In this document: piece by piece, positions 23,833 to 33,637 of the stretch
Layout: each line of letters begins with the position of its first letter
How positions within the stretch are numbered: the first letter of the stretch is position 1
NCBI RefSeq assembly: GCF_002846395.1
Contig: NZ_PJMU01000001.1
Location: 1,547,884 to 1,611,883 of the forward strand
DNA: 64,000 nt
Source of the DNA: Pontibacter ramchanderi
GTDB lineage: Bacteria > Bacteroidota > Bacteroidia > Cytophagales > Hymenobacteraceae
Reading direction: 5' to 3'
The notes under the pieces: model-generated
The model's input: only the letters and a program-made list of their open reading frames with translations
What the model was told of the DNA's origin: nothing
The model's database searches: none
Translations under genes and position numbers: made by a program

Positions 23833-26277
23833 ATGAAGCAAACTTTACTGCTGGCACTGCTCTGGTGCCTGATGGGCTCAGCTTTTGCCCAGACGCAGGC
23901 GCCTACGGGCACCATCAAAGGCATTGTGGCTGACTCTGCCACGCAGGCTACCCTGGGTTACGTGACAGTAGTGGTGCAGGAGGCTGGGAAGAACCAGGCG
24001 ATCAAGAGCACGTTCACAAAAGACAACGGCTCATTTGAGCTAACGGGGCTTGAGCTGAAACCCTATCAACTGGTGCTCTCATATGTAGGTTACAAGACCC
24101 AGGTGCTGCCACTCCCGGTCTTCACGGGCACTACCCTGGACCTGGGCAAACTACCGCTTGTATCATCGGCAAGGCAATTGAAGGAAGTACAGGTCGTGAC
24201 AGAGAAATTGCTGGTAGAACAGGACGTTGACAAGCTGACCTACAACGTAGACGCCGACCCCGAAAGCCAGACCATGACGGCCCTGGACATGCTGCGCAAG
24301 GTACCGCTGCTGAGCCTGGATGCGGAAGACAACATCAAACTGAACGGCAACAGCAACTACCGCGTGCTCGTGAATGGTAAAACCTCATCACTGTTCGTGC
24401 GCAGCCCCAAAGATGTGTTCAGAAGCATGCCGGCCAATACTATCAAGAGCATTGAGGTGATCACCAACCCACCGTCGAAGTACGAAGCAGAAGGCGTGGG
24501 CGGCATCATCAACATCATCACACACAAAAAGAACATTGGTGGGTATAACGGCTCGGTAAACGCGCAGGTCTCCAGCCCGAAGGGAAGCAACGTTGGGGGA
24601 TACCTGACAGCCAAAGCCGGCAAAGCAGGCTTTTCGGGTTACTTTGGCACCGGCTCTTACTACAGCCCTACCAACAGCAACAACCTGTTCAGGGAAGATA
24701 AGATCCGCCAAACGACCCTGGAGCAAGTGGGCGAAAGCCGCAACGACAATACCTACCAGTATGCAAGCGGGGAGTTCAGCTATGAAATGGACACACTTAA
24801 CCTCTTCACAGCGAACTTTAGCATGAACATGAACAATGGCAACAACAGGCTAATCCAGCAGGTCGATCTGTATGATGCCAACCGCAACCTGACGCAGGCC
24901 TATACCCGCCTGAACAACGGCGACTTTACCTGGAACAGCTATGACCTGGGGGCAGACTACCAGCGCACTTTCAAGAAAAATAAAGATCAGCTGTTCACGC
25001 TCTCCTACCGGCTCAGTAACGCGAAAAACGGAAGCGGCTCAGACTTTATTCTGGACCCACTGCTCAACTTTAACGGCCAGGTAAGCCAGACAGACAACCA
25101 AGGCACCTCCAAAGAGCACACCATGCAGGCCGACTATGTGCAGCCCATCAAAAAGCACACGCTTGAGTTCGGTGTGAAAACGATCTTCCGCCTCAACAGC
25201 AGCGATTACTTCTACAGCAATCAGAACCGCGAAACGGGCAATTTTGTGATCGACGAGAACCTGAGCAATAACTTCGACTACCGCCAGGATATTTATGCGG
25301 CTTATACCTCGCTTAGCCTCAAGAAAGGCAACTGGGGTCTGAAAACGGGAGCCCGACTGGAACAGACCATACTCGATGCAAACTTTAAGTCGTCCGGCAC
25401 GGTGGCCACCCCAGACTATTTTAACCTGATCCCGAACATCTCACTATCGCGCAAGTTGAAGGGTGCCAGCACGGTGCGCCTGTCTTATACCCAGCGCATC
25501 GAACGTCCGAGCCTTTATTACCTCAACCCCTACATAAACCAGATCGACCCGCGCAATATCAGCTTCGGTAACCCAAAGCTGGACGCGGCCACCAACAACG
25601 TGTTTAACCTGGCCTACAACACCTTCGTGAAAGGGACCTCCCTAAACGCGAGCATTTTCCACAACTTCACGAACAACTCTATCCAAAGCTATACCACGCT
25701 TGGGGCAGATACGGTAGCGCGTACCACCTATGGCAACATTGGCCGAAACCAGACTTATGGCCTGTCCTTGAGCGGCAACACTACCTTATTTAAGAGGCTG
25801 AGCATTAACCTGAACTCTACGGCCAACTATATTAAGCTGACCAGCATGATTGAAGGTGAGCCTCAGAACAACGATGGCTTTACGTACAATGTGTTCGGCT
25901 ACTCGAGCTACCGATTTGATAAAGGCTGGCGTGCCAGCGGCAATATTGGCTATTACTCGTCTCGTGTATTGCTGCAGGGGCGTTCTGCAGGGTATATCTG
26001 GAACAGTCTTTCAGTAAGCAAGCAGTTCCTGAAAGACAACAAGGCGACTCTTAGCTTCTCTGTGAACAGCCCGTTCCAGAAGAACCGCCGCTTCCTGAAC
26101 GAGATCAACGACCCACGCTTTGAACAGCGCCAGGAGAATTTCAATGTGATGCGCCGCTATAGTGTCGGCTTCAACTACCGCTTCGGTAAGCTGAAAGGCG
26201 ACATTGTGCGAAAGAAACGTGGCATCAAGAACGACGACATGAAAGCCGGCGAACAGCAGGGCGGAACCGGAAACTAA
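23833..26277 (+). CDS. TonB-dependent receptor-like outer membrane beta-barrel protein
   Basis: 814 aa from MKQTLLLALLWCLMGSAFAQ, a clean signal peptide; the frame opens nine codons earlier. Order: carboxypeptidase-like regulatory domain (TGTIKGIVADSATQATLGYVTVVVQEAGK, about 30-110), plug domain (MTALDMLRKVPLLSLDAEDNIKLNGN ... SIEVITNPPSKYEAEGVGGIINIIT) and a long barrel of the OMP_b-brl_3 type. The barrel ends KLKGDIVRKKRGIKNDD plus a hydrophilic tail, not a terminal aromatic residue. The substrate is unknown and no SusD-like partner is adjacent. Confidence 0.9.
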   Translation: MKQTLLLALLWCLMGSAFAQTQAPTGTIKGIVADSATQATLGYVTVVVQEAGKNQAIKSTFTKDNGSFELTGLELKPYQLVLSYVGYKTQVLPLPVFTGTTLDLGKLPLVSSARQLKEVQVVTEKLLVEQDVDKLTYNVDADPESQTMTALDMLRKVPLLSLDAEDNIKLNGNSNYRVLVNGKTSSLFVRSPKDVFRSMPANTIKSIEVITNPPSKYEAEGVGGIINIITHKKNIGGYNGSVNAQVSSPKGSNVGGYLTAKAGKAGFSGYFGTGSYYSPTNSNNLFREDKIRQTTLEQVGESRNDNTYQYASGEFSYEMDTLNLFTANFSMNMNNGNNRLIQQVDLYDANRNLTQAYTRLNNGDFTWNSYDLGADYQRTFKKNKDQLFTLSYRLSNAKNGSGSDFILDPLLNFNGQVSQTDNQGTSKEHTMQADYVQPIKKHTLEFGVKTIFRLNSSDYFYSNQNRETGNFVIDENLSNNFDYRQDIYAAYTSLSLKKGNWGLKTGARLEQTILDANFKSSGTVATPDYFNLIPNISLSRKLKGASTVRLSYTQRIERPSLYYLNPYINQIDPRNISFGNPKLDAATNNVFNLAYNTFVKGTSLNASIFHNFTNNSIQSYTTLGADTVARTTYGNIGRNQTYGLSLSGNTTLFKRLSINLNSTANYIKLTSMIEGEPQNNDGFTYNVFGYSSYRFDKGWRASGNIGYYSSRVLLQGRSAGYIWNSLSVSKQFLKDNKATLSFSVNSPFQKNRRFLNEINDPRFEQRQENFNVMRRYSVGFNYRFGKLKGDIVRKKRGIKNDDMKAGEQQGGTGN

Positions 26278-26438
26278 GATTGAGAACAGCAAGGGCCACC
26301 TAATATACCTGTTTACCCTTACCAGGAGAGGCGCGCCACCAGAGTGCGACACGAATTGGACCTGCGTGTGTAGGAAATGGGCGAAAAGCATTCATGCCAG
26401 CAACTAAACGTATAGCGACTGCATAAAACTGATTATGC

Positions 26439-26470
26439 TTTGCAAGTCTATCGCCCATTGTCTAAATTTC
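26439..26470 (+). promoter_or_regulatory. Promoter of pncA
   Basis: TTTG (26439-26442), a 20-base spacer and TAAATTTC (26463-26470) fit the Bacteroidota promoter with one mismatch in the proximal element. The leader would be about 25 bases. Confidence 0.55.
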
Positions 26471-26501
26471 CTCTGTCAACCTAAATACCTATACCTGAAC
26501 C

Positions 26502-27110
26502 ATGAGAGCATTATTGCTGATCGACATACAAAACGATTTCCTGCCCGGCGGCGCACTGGCTGTAGCTGAGGGAGATCAGATCATCCCGATCGTAAATACG
26601 TTGCAGGAGCAGTTTGAACTGGTGGTGGCTACACAGGACTGGCATCCGTCAGATCACAAAAGCTTTGCCTCCAAACATGAGGGCAAGGAGCCATTTGAGA
26701 TGACGGAGTTGCTCGGACTTCCGCAAGTGTTGTGGCCCGACCACTGCCTGCAGGGAACAACTGGAGCTGACTTTGACCCAACTCTGGAAACCAAAAAGAT
26801 AGAGGCGATTTTCAGGAAAGGCACCAACCCGGAGATCGACAGCTACAGTGGCTTTTATGACAACGGCCGCCTGAAGTCTACCGGCCTGGCAGATTACCTG
26901 CGCGGTAAGGGCGTCAGGCAGCTGTACCTGGCCGGACTGGCCGCCGACTACTGTGTGTACTACTCCGCCAAAGACGCCCTGGACGAAGGCTTTGAAACGT
27001 TTGTGTTGGAGGACGCCATCCGCGCCATCAGCCAGGAGGGTTATGCAACTGCCCGAAGAGATATTCTGGAAAGAGGCGGCAAGATCATCCACAGCAGCGA
27101 ATTACTGTAG
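26502..27110 (+). CDS. pncA: Nicotinamidase
   Basis: 202 aa of the isochorismatase fold. It hydrolyses nicotinamide to nicotinate for NAD salvage. The catalytic triad is D8 (LLIDIQNDF), K106 (FRKGTNPEIDSYSGF) and C151 (AADYCVYYSAKDA); D46, H48 and H52 in TQDWHPSDHKSF bind the metal. The sequence GLAADYCVYYSA is typical of PncA and not of isochorismatases. It has its own promoter and ends seven bases before the convergent menA stop. Confidence 0.95.
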   Translation: MRALLLIDIQNDFLPGGALAVAEGDQIIPIVNTLQEQFELVVATQDWHPSDHKSFASKHEGKEPFEMTELLGLPQVLWPDHCLQGTTGADFDPTLETKKIEAIFRKGTNPEIDSYSGFYDNGRLKSTGLADYLRGKGVRQLYLAGLAADYCVYYSAKDALDEGFETFVLEDAIRAISQEGYATARRDILERGGKIIHSSELL

Positions 27111-27116
27111 CAAAGC

Positions 27117-28052
27117 CTAGCCCACGACCTGACCTATACCGAAGAGCAGCACAAACAGCATGGTTGTGATGGCCATTTGCTTCAGGTATGGATCAAGTTC
27201 GGCGGAAGTCTGCTTCTGCCATACCTTCAGTCCGTTTACGATCACCAACGGCACTGCCAGCACAAAAAGGAATTGCCAGCCACTGTAGAAGTTGAGAAGC
27301 ACATAAGTCACAGCGCTTGCCACACCCGCCGTCAGGAGAAAAAGGTGGTAGAGACGGGCACGCTTTGGCCCTAGTCGCACAGGTATGGAACGCTTGCCCG
27401 CCAGCACATCGGAGTTGATGTCGCGGATGTTGTTCACATTGAGCACCGCCATCGAGAAGAAGCCGCAGACCATGGCCGGCAGCATAACCAAGGGCTCCAG
27501 TGTTTGCGCCTGCAGAAAGAAGGTACCCAGCACACCCACCAAGCCAAAGAACACGAATACGAAAATATCGCCCAACCCGGCATAACCATATGGGTTGGAG
27601 CCGGCGGTATAGTTAATGGCCGCCCAAATAGAGGCCAGCCCCAGCGCCAGGAAGATCAGGAACAGGTATATTCCCTCCGCTCCAAAGGCCACCCACAGCA
27701 GCAGCAAACCCGACACCAGCGACAGCAGGCTGAACACGGCCATCCCCTTTTTCATGTGCTCGGCTTTGATAATACCAGCCTGCACCGCCCGCTTCGGGCC
27801 CTCGCGGTGCTCGCTGTCGGCACCATGTATGGAGTCGCCGTAGTCGTTGGCCAGGTTGGAGAGTATCTGCAGAAACAGTGTCGTGAGTACGCAGAGGATA
27901 ACGATCGTAGCATCAAAGGCTCTGTAGGCTGCGGCCATAAAACCGCCCATACCAATGCAGGAAAAGGCCAGCGGTAGGGTGCGCGGCCTAAAAGCGGAAA
28001 TCCAGGCCTTCACCAGGCCTGGATTCTGCGGGATGTGTTGTGTCGTGTTCAA
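27117..28052 (-). CDS. menA: 1,4-dihydroxy-2-naphthoate polyprenyltransferase
   Basis: 311 aa, eight to nine membrane helices, UbiA superfamily. It attaches the polyprenyl side chain in menaquinone synthesis. The first Asp-rich motif is NLANDYGDSIHGADSEHREGPKRAVQAG, characteristic of MenA; the second is NNIRDINSDVLAGKRSIPVRLG. It shows that the organism uses menaquinone, which matches the nuo genes. It probably shares a transcript with gpx and argS upstream, though spacers of about 50 bases separate them. Confidence 0.94.
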   Translation of the reverse strand: MNTTQHIPQNPGLVKAWISAFRPRTLPLAFSCIGMGGFMAAAYRAFDATIVILCVLTTLFLQILSNLANDYGDSIHGADSEHREGPKRAVQAGIIKAEHMKKGMAVFSLLSLVSGLLLLWVAFGAEGIYLFLIFLALGLASIWAAINYTAGSNPYGYAGLGDIFVFVFFGLVGVLGTFFLQAQTLEPLVMLPAMVCGFFSMAVLNVNNIRDINSDVLAGKRSIPVRLGPKRARLYHLFLLTAGVASAVTYVLLNFYSGWQFLFVLAVPLVIVNGLKVWQKQTSAELDPYLKQMAITTMLFVLLFGIGQVVG

Positions 28053-28101
28053 GGTATAACTTATAAAAGCAGGTATAGCCAGGCAGCGTATACCTGTCGC
28101 A

Positions 28102-28707
28102 TTACTTTTGAATCGCCGTCAGGATCTCCTCTCCCATCGGCTTCACTTTAGAGGGATAGAAAGCGATCACCTTGCCGTTTTCGTCAATCAGGTACTTGCT
28201 GAAGTTCCAGGTCGGCTCCTCATGGTTCGGGCTGTTCTTTTTCAGCCACTGGAACAGCGCATGCTGATCGTCGCCTTTCACCGATACCTTCTCCATCATC
28301 TGGAACGTTACGCCGTAGTTCTTCTGGCAAAACTCAGCAATTTGCTCCTTAGAGCCTGGCTCCTGTCCGCCAAAGTTGTTGGCCGGGAAGCCCAGCACCA
28401 CTACCTTATCGCCGTGCGTTTCGTGCAGTTTCTGCAGGTCGGCGTACTGTGGGGTATAGCCACATTCCGAAGCCGTGTTCACCACCAGCACCTTCTTGCC
28501 TTTAAACTTCGAGAAGTCGATCTCTTTACCCTCCAGACTTTCGATTTTGAAAGCATGGAAACCATTGGCCTGTGCCGCCTGGGTTTGTTCTGTTGCCATA
28601 GGGTGCGATGTGTCAGTTGTCGGATTGTTTGTGTTAGAACCGCCTGTGCAGGCTGTCGATACACCTAGTACTAAGGCTAGTGTCAAAAGTTGTGTGAAGC
28701 GCTTCAT
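28102..28707 (-). CDS. Glutathione peroxidase-family lipoprotein
   Basis: 201 aa. The N-terminus ends in GVSTAC (C20), a lipobox, followed by a Thr/Asn/Gln linker to about residue 48, so the enzyme is membrane-anchored outside the cytoplasm. The peroxidatic Cys is C82 (NTASECGYT) with no selenocysteine; the Gln (NNFGGQEPG) and Trp (PTWNFSKYL) of the catalytic tetrad are present. Family members of this type often use thioredoxin and not glutathione. It lies between argS and menA. Confidence 0.92.
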   Translation of the reverse strand: MKRFTQLLTLALVLGVSTACTGGSNTNNPTTDTSHPMATEQTQAAQANGFHAFKIESLEGKEIDFSKFKGKKVLVVNTASECGYTPQYADLQKLHETHGDKVVVLGFPANNFGGQEPGSKEQIAEFCQKNYGVTFQMMEKVSVKGDDQHALFQWLKKNSPNHEEPTWNFSKYLIDENGKVIAFYPSKVKPMGEEILTAIQK

Positions 28708-28762
28708 GATGGATGTTATAAGGTATAGGTTCTGGCTGATAACCTGTGATTGCTATTATTGT

Positions 28763-30553
28763 TTACATTCGCTCCGGCACTTCTATACCTAGCAAACTCA
28801 TGCTCTCGCGCACGAATCGGGCTACCATAGCCGATAGGGCAATACGGAAGTTGCGGGCCTGCTCGTCGGTTTCGTTGAAGATCGAGATCTCCTGGTAGAA
28901 ACGGTTATAGGCCTTGGCCAACTCGTAGGCATAGTTCGCGATCACTGACGGCGCATACAGCTTGCCTGCCTCCTGCACCACTTCCGGATAGCTTACCAAC
29001 AGCGTGATCACCTCCTGCTCGGCCTCGTGCAGGTTGTTGAAGTCACCAAACGAAGCGGCATCTACGGCTATTCCCATCTCAGCGGCTTTGCGCAAAATAG
29101 CCGAGATGCGGGCGTGCGTGTACTGCACAAACGGACCGGTATTGCCACGGAAGTCAATCGACTCCTGGGGATTGAAGAGCATGCGCTTCTTCGGATCCAC
29201 TTTCAACAGGAAGTATTTCAAGGCACCCATTGCCAGGGTATGGTACAGCTTCTGCGCCTCTTCCGGCGTAAAGCCCTCGATCTTACCTAGCTCTTCTGTT
29301 TGCTGGCGGGCCGTGTCGATCATCTCCTGTACCAGCTCGTCCGCATCTACCACAGTACCCTCTCTCGATTTCATTTTGCCCGATGGCAGGTCTACCATGC
29401 CGTAAGACAGGTGATAAATGCCCTCGGCGTATACCTTGCCCAGCTTCTTAAGCACCGCCTTCAGTACCTGGAAATGATAGTTCTGCTCGTCGGCCACCAC
29501 ATAGATGGACTGGTCGTACGGGAAGTCGTTGTACTTCAGTTCGGCCGTACCCATGTCCTGGGTGATGTATACCGATGTGCCGTCGGAGCGGAGCAGCAGT
29601 TTCTCATCCAGCCCCTCGTCGGTCAGGTCAACCCATACTGAGCCGTCTGGCTTCTTGAAGAACACGCCTTTCTGCAAGCCCTCTTCCACACGCTCCTTGC
29701 CCAAGGTATAGGTCTCGGACTCATAATAGAATTTATCGAAATCAACGCCGATGTTGCGGTAGGTGGCATCGAAGCCTTCGTATACCCAACCGTTCATGGT
29801 TTTCCAGAGTGACACTACTTCTTCGTCGCCCTGCTCCCATTTCTGCAGCATGGTCTGTGCCTCCAGAATCAAAGGAGCTTTCTTCTTGGCTTCCTCTTTG
29901 TCCATACCTCCTGCAACCAGCTCGTCGATCTGCTCTTTGTAGGCCTTGTCGAACAGCACGTAGTACTTGCCGGCCAGGTGGTCGCCTTTGATGCCGCTGC
30001 TCTGTGGTGTTTCGCCGTTGCCCATTTTCTGGTAGGCCAGCATCGACTTACAGATGTGGATACCGCGGTCGTTCACCAGATTGGCCTTCATCACGTTATG
30101 GCCGTTGGCTTTCATGATCTCCGACACCGAGTAGCCCAGAAAGTTATTGCGCAGGTGGCCCAGGTGCAACGGCTTGTTCGTGTTCGGCGAGGAGTACTCC
30201 ACCATCACGTTCTTGCCGGAGTCAGCTGCCTGCCCGTGCGTAGGGTTCGTCATCAGTTCACGGAACAGGCGCACCCATACCTCCTCCTCTATCTCCAGGT
30301 TCAGGAAGCCTTTCACCACGTTATAGTTCTTCACCTCGGTAGCATGTTCTTTCAGGTAGGCTCCCAGCGCCTCTCCTATTTGCTCCGGGCCTTTGCCGGC
30401 CTGCTTGGTGTAGGGGAAGGTTACGAAGGTGAAGCTGCCGGCAAACTCCTTGCGGGTAGGCTGCAGGCTGATAGTAGATGGGGCAACGGTAAGGCCGAAC
30501 AAAGCCTCTAATGCTTGGCTGATGCTCTGGCTGATGGCGTTTTGAAGTTGCAT
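28763..30553 (-). CDS. argS: Arginyl-tRNA synthetase
   Basis: 596 aa, class I synthetase. The N-terminal additional domain occupies about 1-115. The HIGH motif is HLGH in SSPNTNKPLHLGHLRNN, and the KMSKS-like motif is GKMKSREG. The C-terminal DALR anticodon-binding domain ends AMVARFVRESMSLLGIEVPERM. It starts eight bases after the arginase stop, so the two arginine-using genes are almost certainly co-transcribed. Confidence 0.97.
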   Translation of the reverse strand: MQLQNAISQSISQALEALFGLTVAPSTISLQPTRKEFAGSFTFVTFPYTKQAGKGPEQIGEALGAYLKEHATEVKNYNVVKGFLNLEIEEEVWVRLFRELMTNPTHGQAADSGKNVMVEYSSPNTNKPLHLGHLRNNFLGYSVSEIMKANGHNVMKANLVNDRGIHICKSMLAYQKMGNGETPQSSGIKGDHLAGKYYVLFDKAYKEQIDELVAGGMDKEEAKKKAPLILEAQTMLQKWEQGDEEVVSLWKTMNGWVYEGFDATYRNIGVDFDKFYYESETYTLGKERVEEGLQKGVFFKKPDGSVWVDLTDEGLDEKLLLRSDGTSVYITQDMGTAELKYNDFPYDQSIYVVADEQNYHFQVLKAVLKKLGKVYAEGIYHLSYGMVDLPSGKMKSREGTVVDADELVQEMIDTARQQTEELGKIEGFTPEEAQKLYHTLAMGALKYFLLKVDPKKRMLFNPQESIDFRGNTGPFVQYTHARISAILRKAAEMGIAVDAASFGDFNNLHEAEQEVITLLVSYPEVVQEAGKLYAPSVIANYAYELAKAYNRFYQEISIFNETDEQARNFRIALSAMVARFVRESMSLLGIEVPERM

Positions 30554-30561
30554 TAAGTAGA

Positions 30562-31533
30562 TTAATGTATAGCTGTTTTATTGAATTCTCGGTGTAAAAT
30601 GGCGTCGGTGGCGGTTTCGAGTATATCGAAGGCATTCTCGGCCATGGTGTTTTCAGTGTCGAGCGTCGGGTTAATCTCGGTCATCTCGTAGCACACAATG
30701 CGCGGGTCCTGCAGCAGGTGGTAGTTCAGCACTTTGGCTTCCTCCACGGTCAGGCCTACTTCTACTGGTGTGCCCGTTCCTTTAGAGAACTTCGAATCGA
30801 GGCTGTCTACGTCAAAAGACACATAGATGATGTCGCAGTCGCGCAGACGGTCCAGGGCCTCAGCGGCTACCTGCTCAGGGCCTTTCTGGCTCAGCTCGGC
30901 ATAGGTAAAGTTTTTGATGCCGTGCTTCTCGATCAGGTAATCCTCGGGCTCTTCGGTGTCGCGCACTACAATGTAGACCAAATGCTCGGGCTTCATCTTC
31001 GGTCCCGGATAAGCCAGTTTTTTGAGTGAGTTCCAGAAGAAGATCGTCTCCGGCTCGGGGTCGTTGATCTGGCGCTCCAGGTTATCGATGTTCAGGGCCA
31101 TAGCCAGTGGCATTCCGTGCACATTACCCGAGGGAGAGGTATAGGGTGAATGGATGTCGGCGTGCGCGTCTACCCAAATCACTCCCAAGGTCTTGTCGGG
31201 GTAAGCTGCTTTTATACCCGCTATAGTACCGTGCGCGTTAGAATGGTCGCCGGAAAGCACCAGCGGGAACATATCCAGCTCCAGGGTCTGCTCTACGGCA
31301 TTGGCAATGTTTTTCTGAACTGTCAGGATGCTGTCGATGCGGTGGGCATTCGGAAAAACATCCTTGTCGAACAAGGTATAGTTGAGGTCAGGTACGCTGA
31401 TAGAGTTGAAGCGCTTGAAATAGTCGCAGCCTTTGTCCCAGCAGGCTACCCGCAACGCATCTATGCCCATACTCGCACCGCGAGTACCGGCTCCCAACTC
31501 CGAGCGCACTTCTATCAGTTTTATCTTTTTCAT
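30562..31533 (-). CDS. rocF: Arginase
   Basis: 323 aa ureohydrolase hydrolysing arginine to ornithine and urea. The two Mn ions are held by H97 (GDHS), D122, H124 and D126 (DAHADIH) and D241/D243 (SFDVDS). The segment SPSGNVHGMPLA corresponds to the SGNLHGQP loop that binds the amino-acid end of arginine in arginases and differs in agmatinases, so arginase is favoured although an arginine decarboxylase gene lies divergently next door. It is the first gene of the transcript running into argS. Confidence 0.85.
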   Translation of the reverse strand: MKKIKLIEVRSELGAGTRGASMGIDALRVACWDKGCDYFKRFNSISVPDLNYTLFDKDVFPNAHRIDSILTVQKNIANAVEQTLELDMFPLVLSGDHSNAHGTIAGIKAAYPDKTLGVIWVDAHADIHSPYTSPSGNVHGMPLAMALNIDNLERQINDPEPETIFFWNSLKKLAYPGPKMKPEHLVYIVVRDTEEPEDYLIEKHGIKNFTYAELSQKGPEQVAAEALDRLRDCDIIYVSFDVDSLDSKFSKGTGTPVEVGLTVEEAKVLNYHLLQDPRIVCYEMTEINPTLDTENTMAENAFDILETATDAILHREFNKTAIH

Positions 31534-31741
31534 AGGTAAATGGTAGTAAAGCGATGTTCAGTCCGGTTTCCGCTTTTTTATTTCAAAGCCGGCCTTCTCT
31601 GCCCCTCAAAATTATTTTCCTGCTCAAAAGAGCGTGATTGAAATAAATAACTGAACGTTTCTTATAAACTAAACAAAGTTTTTGCAAAGATGGTAAATAA
31701 CGAACAATATTGCATGTTTTCTTAAGCCCACAAGCACCAGA

Positions 31742-33136
31742 ATGGATAAATACACCGACCTGATTCACCAAACTTTTGATTTTCCCACAGATGAGTTCAC
31801 CGTGGAGAACAACGAGTTGTTTTTCAATGGCATCCCGCTGATGGAGCTGATCAAACAGTACGGCACCCCTTTAAAATTAACATACCTGCCCAAGATTAGT
31901 TCGCAGATTCAGAAAGCAAAAGGCTTGTTCAACAACGCCATCCAGAAGCTCGACTACCAGGGTACCTATACCTACTGCTACTGCACCAAGGCCTCTCATT
32001 TCTCTTTTGTGTTGGAGGAAGCCCTCAAAAACGACATCCATATCGAGACCTCTTCGGGTTATGATATGCAGATCGTGAAGGCGCTCTATAAAAAAGGCAA
32101 GATCAGCAAAGACACTTACATCGTTTGCAACGGCTTCAAGCGCCAGCGCTACCGCCAGTGGATCACCGAGTTCATCAACGATGGCTTCGTAAACTGCATG
32201 CCGATACTCGACCACATCGGTGAAATAGACTACTACAAGGAGCACGTGAAGGTGAAAACCAAAGTTGGTATGCGCCTGGCCTCGGACGAAGAGCCGAAGT
32301 TCCAGTTCTATACCTCGCGCCTGGGTGTACGCTACAACGACGTGATCGACCTGTACGAGCAGCAGATAAAGCCCGACGACCGTTTTGAGCTCAAAATGCT
32401 GCACTACTTCATCAACACCGGTATAAAGGACACCTCGTATTACTGGTCGGAGCTAAGCCGCTTTGTGCACAAGTACTGCGAGCTTAAAAAGGTATGCCCT
32501 GAGCTGGACACCATTGACATTGGTGGCGGTTTCCCGATTAAGACCTCGATTCAGGCCGACTACAACTACCAATACATGACCGAGGAGATCCTGCGCACGA
32601 TCAAGCGCATCTGCCAGGAGGAAGGCGTGCCGGAGCCGAACATCTTCACGGAGTTTGGTATTTTTACGGTAGGCGAAAGTGCAGCCAACATTTACTCCAT
32701 TCTGGACGAGAAACTCCAGAACGACAAGGAACTTTGGTACATGATCGATGGTTCGTTCATCACCAACCTGCCGGACGCCTGGGCCCTTAACCAGCGCTGG
32801 CCGCTACTGGCCGTGAACCACTGGGACAAGGAGTACCGCAAAATACAGCTCGGCGGCATGACCTGCGATAGCCAGGATTACTATAACTCGGAGATGCACT
32901 CGTTCCAGGTGTTCCTGCCGAAAATACCCAAGGAGGAGCCTTTGTACATCGGTTTCTTCCACACGGGCGCTTATCAGGAGCAGCTGAGCGGATACGGCGG
33001 CATCAAGCACTGCCTCATCCCATCGCCGCAGCACATTCTGGTGGACCGCGACGAGGATGGAAAGCTCAGGAGCTGGCAATTTGCGCCGGAACAGACCTAC
33101 GAGTCGATGCTGAACATACTGGGATACGAAATTTAG
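31742..33136 (+). CDS. speA: Arginine decarboxylase (PLP, alanine racemase fold)
   Basis: 464 aa, shorter than the roughly 630-aa E. coli-type SpeA. PLP is bound by K83 (YCYCTKASH) with the phosphate loop DTIDIGGGFP; TEFGIFTVGESA and the GGMTCDSQDYY block (with the catalytic Cys-Asp pair) are in their usual order. It makes agmatine from arginine, the first step of polyamine synthesis. The divergent arginase/argS genes and the glutathionylspermidine-synthase-like gene elsewhere in the window fit an active arginine-polyamine branch. A PLP enzyme for another basic amino acid is possible but less likely. Confidence 0.88.
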   Translation: MDKYTDLIHQTFDFPTDEFTVENNELFFNGIPLMELIKQYGTPLKLTYLPKISSQIQKAKGLFNNAIQKLDYQGTYTYCYCTKASHFSFVLEEALKNDIHIETSSGYDMQIVKALYKKGKISKDTYIVCNGFKRQRYRQWITEFINDGFVNCMPILDHIGEIDYYKEHVKVKTKVGMRLASDEEPKFQFYTSRLGVRYNDVIDLYEQQIKPDDRFELKMLHYFINTGIKDTSYYWSELSRFVHKYCELKKVCPELDTIDIGGGFPIKTSIQADYNYQYMTEEILRTIKRICQEEGVPEPNIFTEFGIFTVGESAANIYSILDEKLQNDKELWYMIDGSFITNLPDAWALNQRWPLLAVNHWDKEYRKIQLGGMTCDSQDYYNSEMHSFQVFLPKIPKEEPLYIGFFHTGAYQEQLSGYGGIKHCLIPSPQHILVDRDEDGKLRSWQFAPEQTYESMLNILGYEI

Positions 33137-33166
33137 AGCCGCACGCGTTAAATTTCCGTATACTGT

Positions 33167-33196
33167 TTTGCATTTATAGTAAAAATTGTATTTTTG
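33167..33196 (+). promoter_or_regulatory. Consensus promoter of the small lipoprotein gene
   Basis: TTTG (33167-33170), 18 bases, then TATTTTTG (33189-33196), an exact TAnnTTTG. Transcription should begin near 33203, about 24 bases before ATG 33227. It is one of the best promoters in the window, which argues that the small gene is real and strongly expressed. Confidence 0.75.
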
Positions 33197-33226
33197 GATT
33201 ACCATCGTTTATTTAAATATTTTACC

Positions 33227-33385
33227 ATGAAGAAATTAGCAGCATTCGGCGCATTCATCCTGGCTCTGGGAATGACTTCCTGCAAGACTTACTGCCCAGC
33301 CTACAACTTTGCCAGTGTGGAGGCGGCTGAGCAGAGTGCCCCGGCAACTAACCTTGTGCAGGAAACTGAAGTGATCAAAGGCTAA
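33227..33385 (+). CDS. Small lipoprotein, about 52 residues
   Basis: The start MKKLAAFGAFILALGMTSC at 33227 yields a signal peptide with lipobox Cys at residue 19; the frame opens 11 codons earlier but the promoter's expected start of transcription lies inside that extension. The mature part is about 33 residues (KTYCPAYNFASVEAAEQ then TNLVQETEVIKG), with one further Cys. It is flanked by a consensus promoter and a perfect terminator, so it is an independent transcript. Function unknown. Confidence 0.8.
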   Translation: MKKLAAFGAFILALGMTSCKTYCPAYNFASVEAAEQSAPATNLVQETEVIKG

Positions 33386-33408
33386 TCTGAGCGATTGCCT
33401 CTGGATAT

Positions 33409-33438
33409 AAAAAAACCGGCTAAGAGGCCGGTTTTTTT
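33409..33438 (+). terminator. Terminator of the small lipoprotein gene
   Basis: Perfect 12-bp stem (33409-33420 with 33427-33438) with loop TAAGAG and seven T. The A run on the left makes it symmetric. Confidence 0.88.
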
Positions 33439-33637
33439 GTTTCTGCTATACCTTGTAACTCAGCGACGCACTGTTCTTCGGGCACTGCACCGCTGCCCCC
33501 TACACTATCCGGTTTCCATCTGTGCTGATGGGCTATGCCTATACCTGCTCAAAAAAAATATATCAGCGCTGTAATAATCCGGCAGACTGTGTATCAAATG
33601 GATGTAAGAAAACAGAAACCCAAAAATCACATCCAGC

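Noticed and set aside
28102..28707. Glutathione peroxidase as a selenoprotein
   Set aside because: The catalytic position is an ordinary Cys codon (C82) and no TGA is involved.
30562..31533. Agmatinase in place of arginase, given the neighbouring arginine decarboxylase
   Set aside because: The SGNVHG loop matches arginases; kept as a lesser alternative only.
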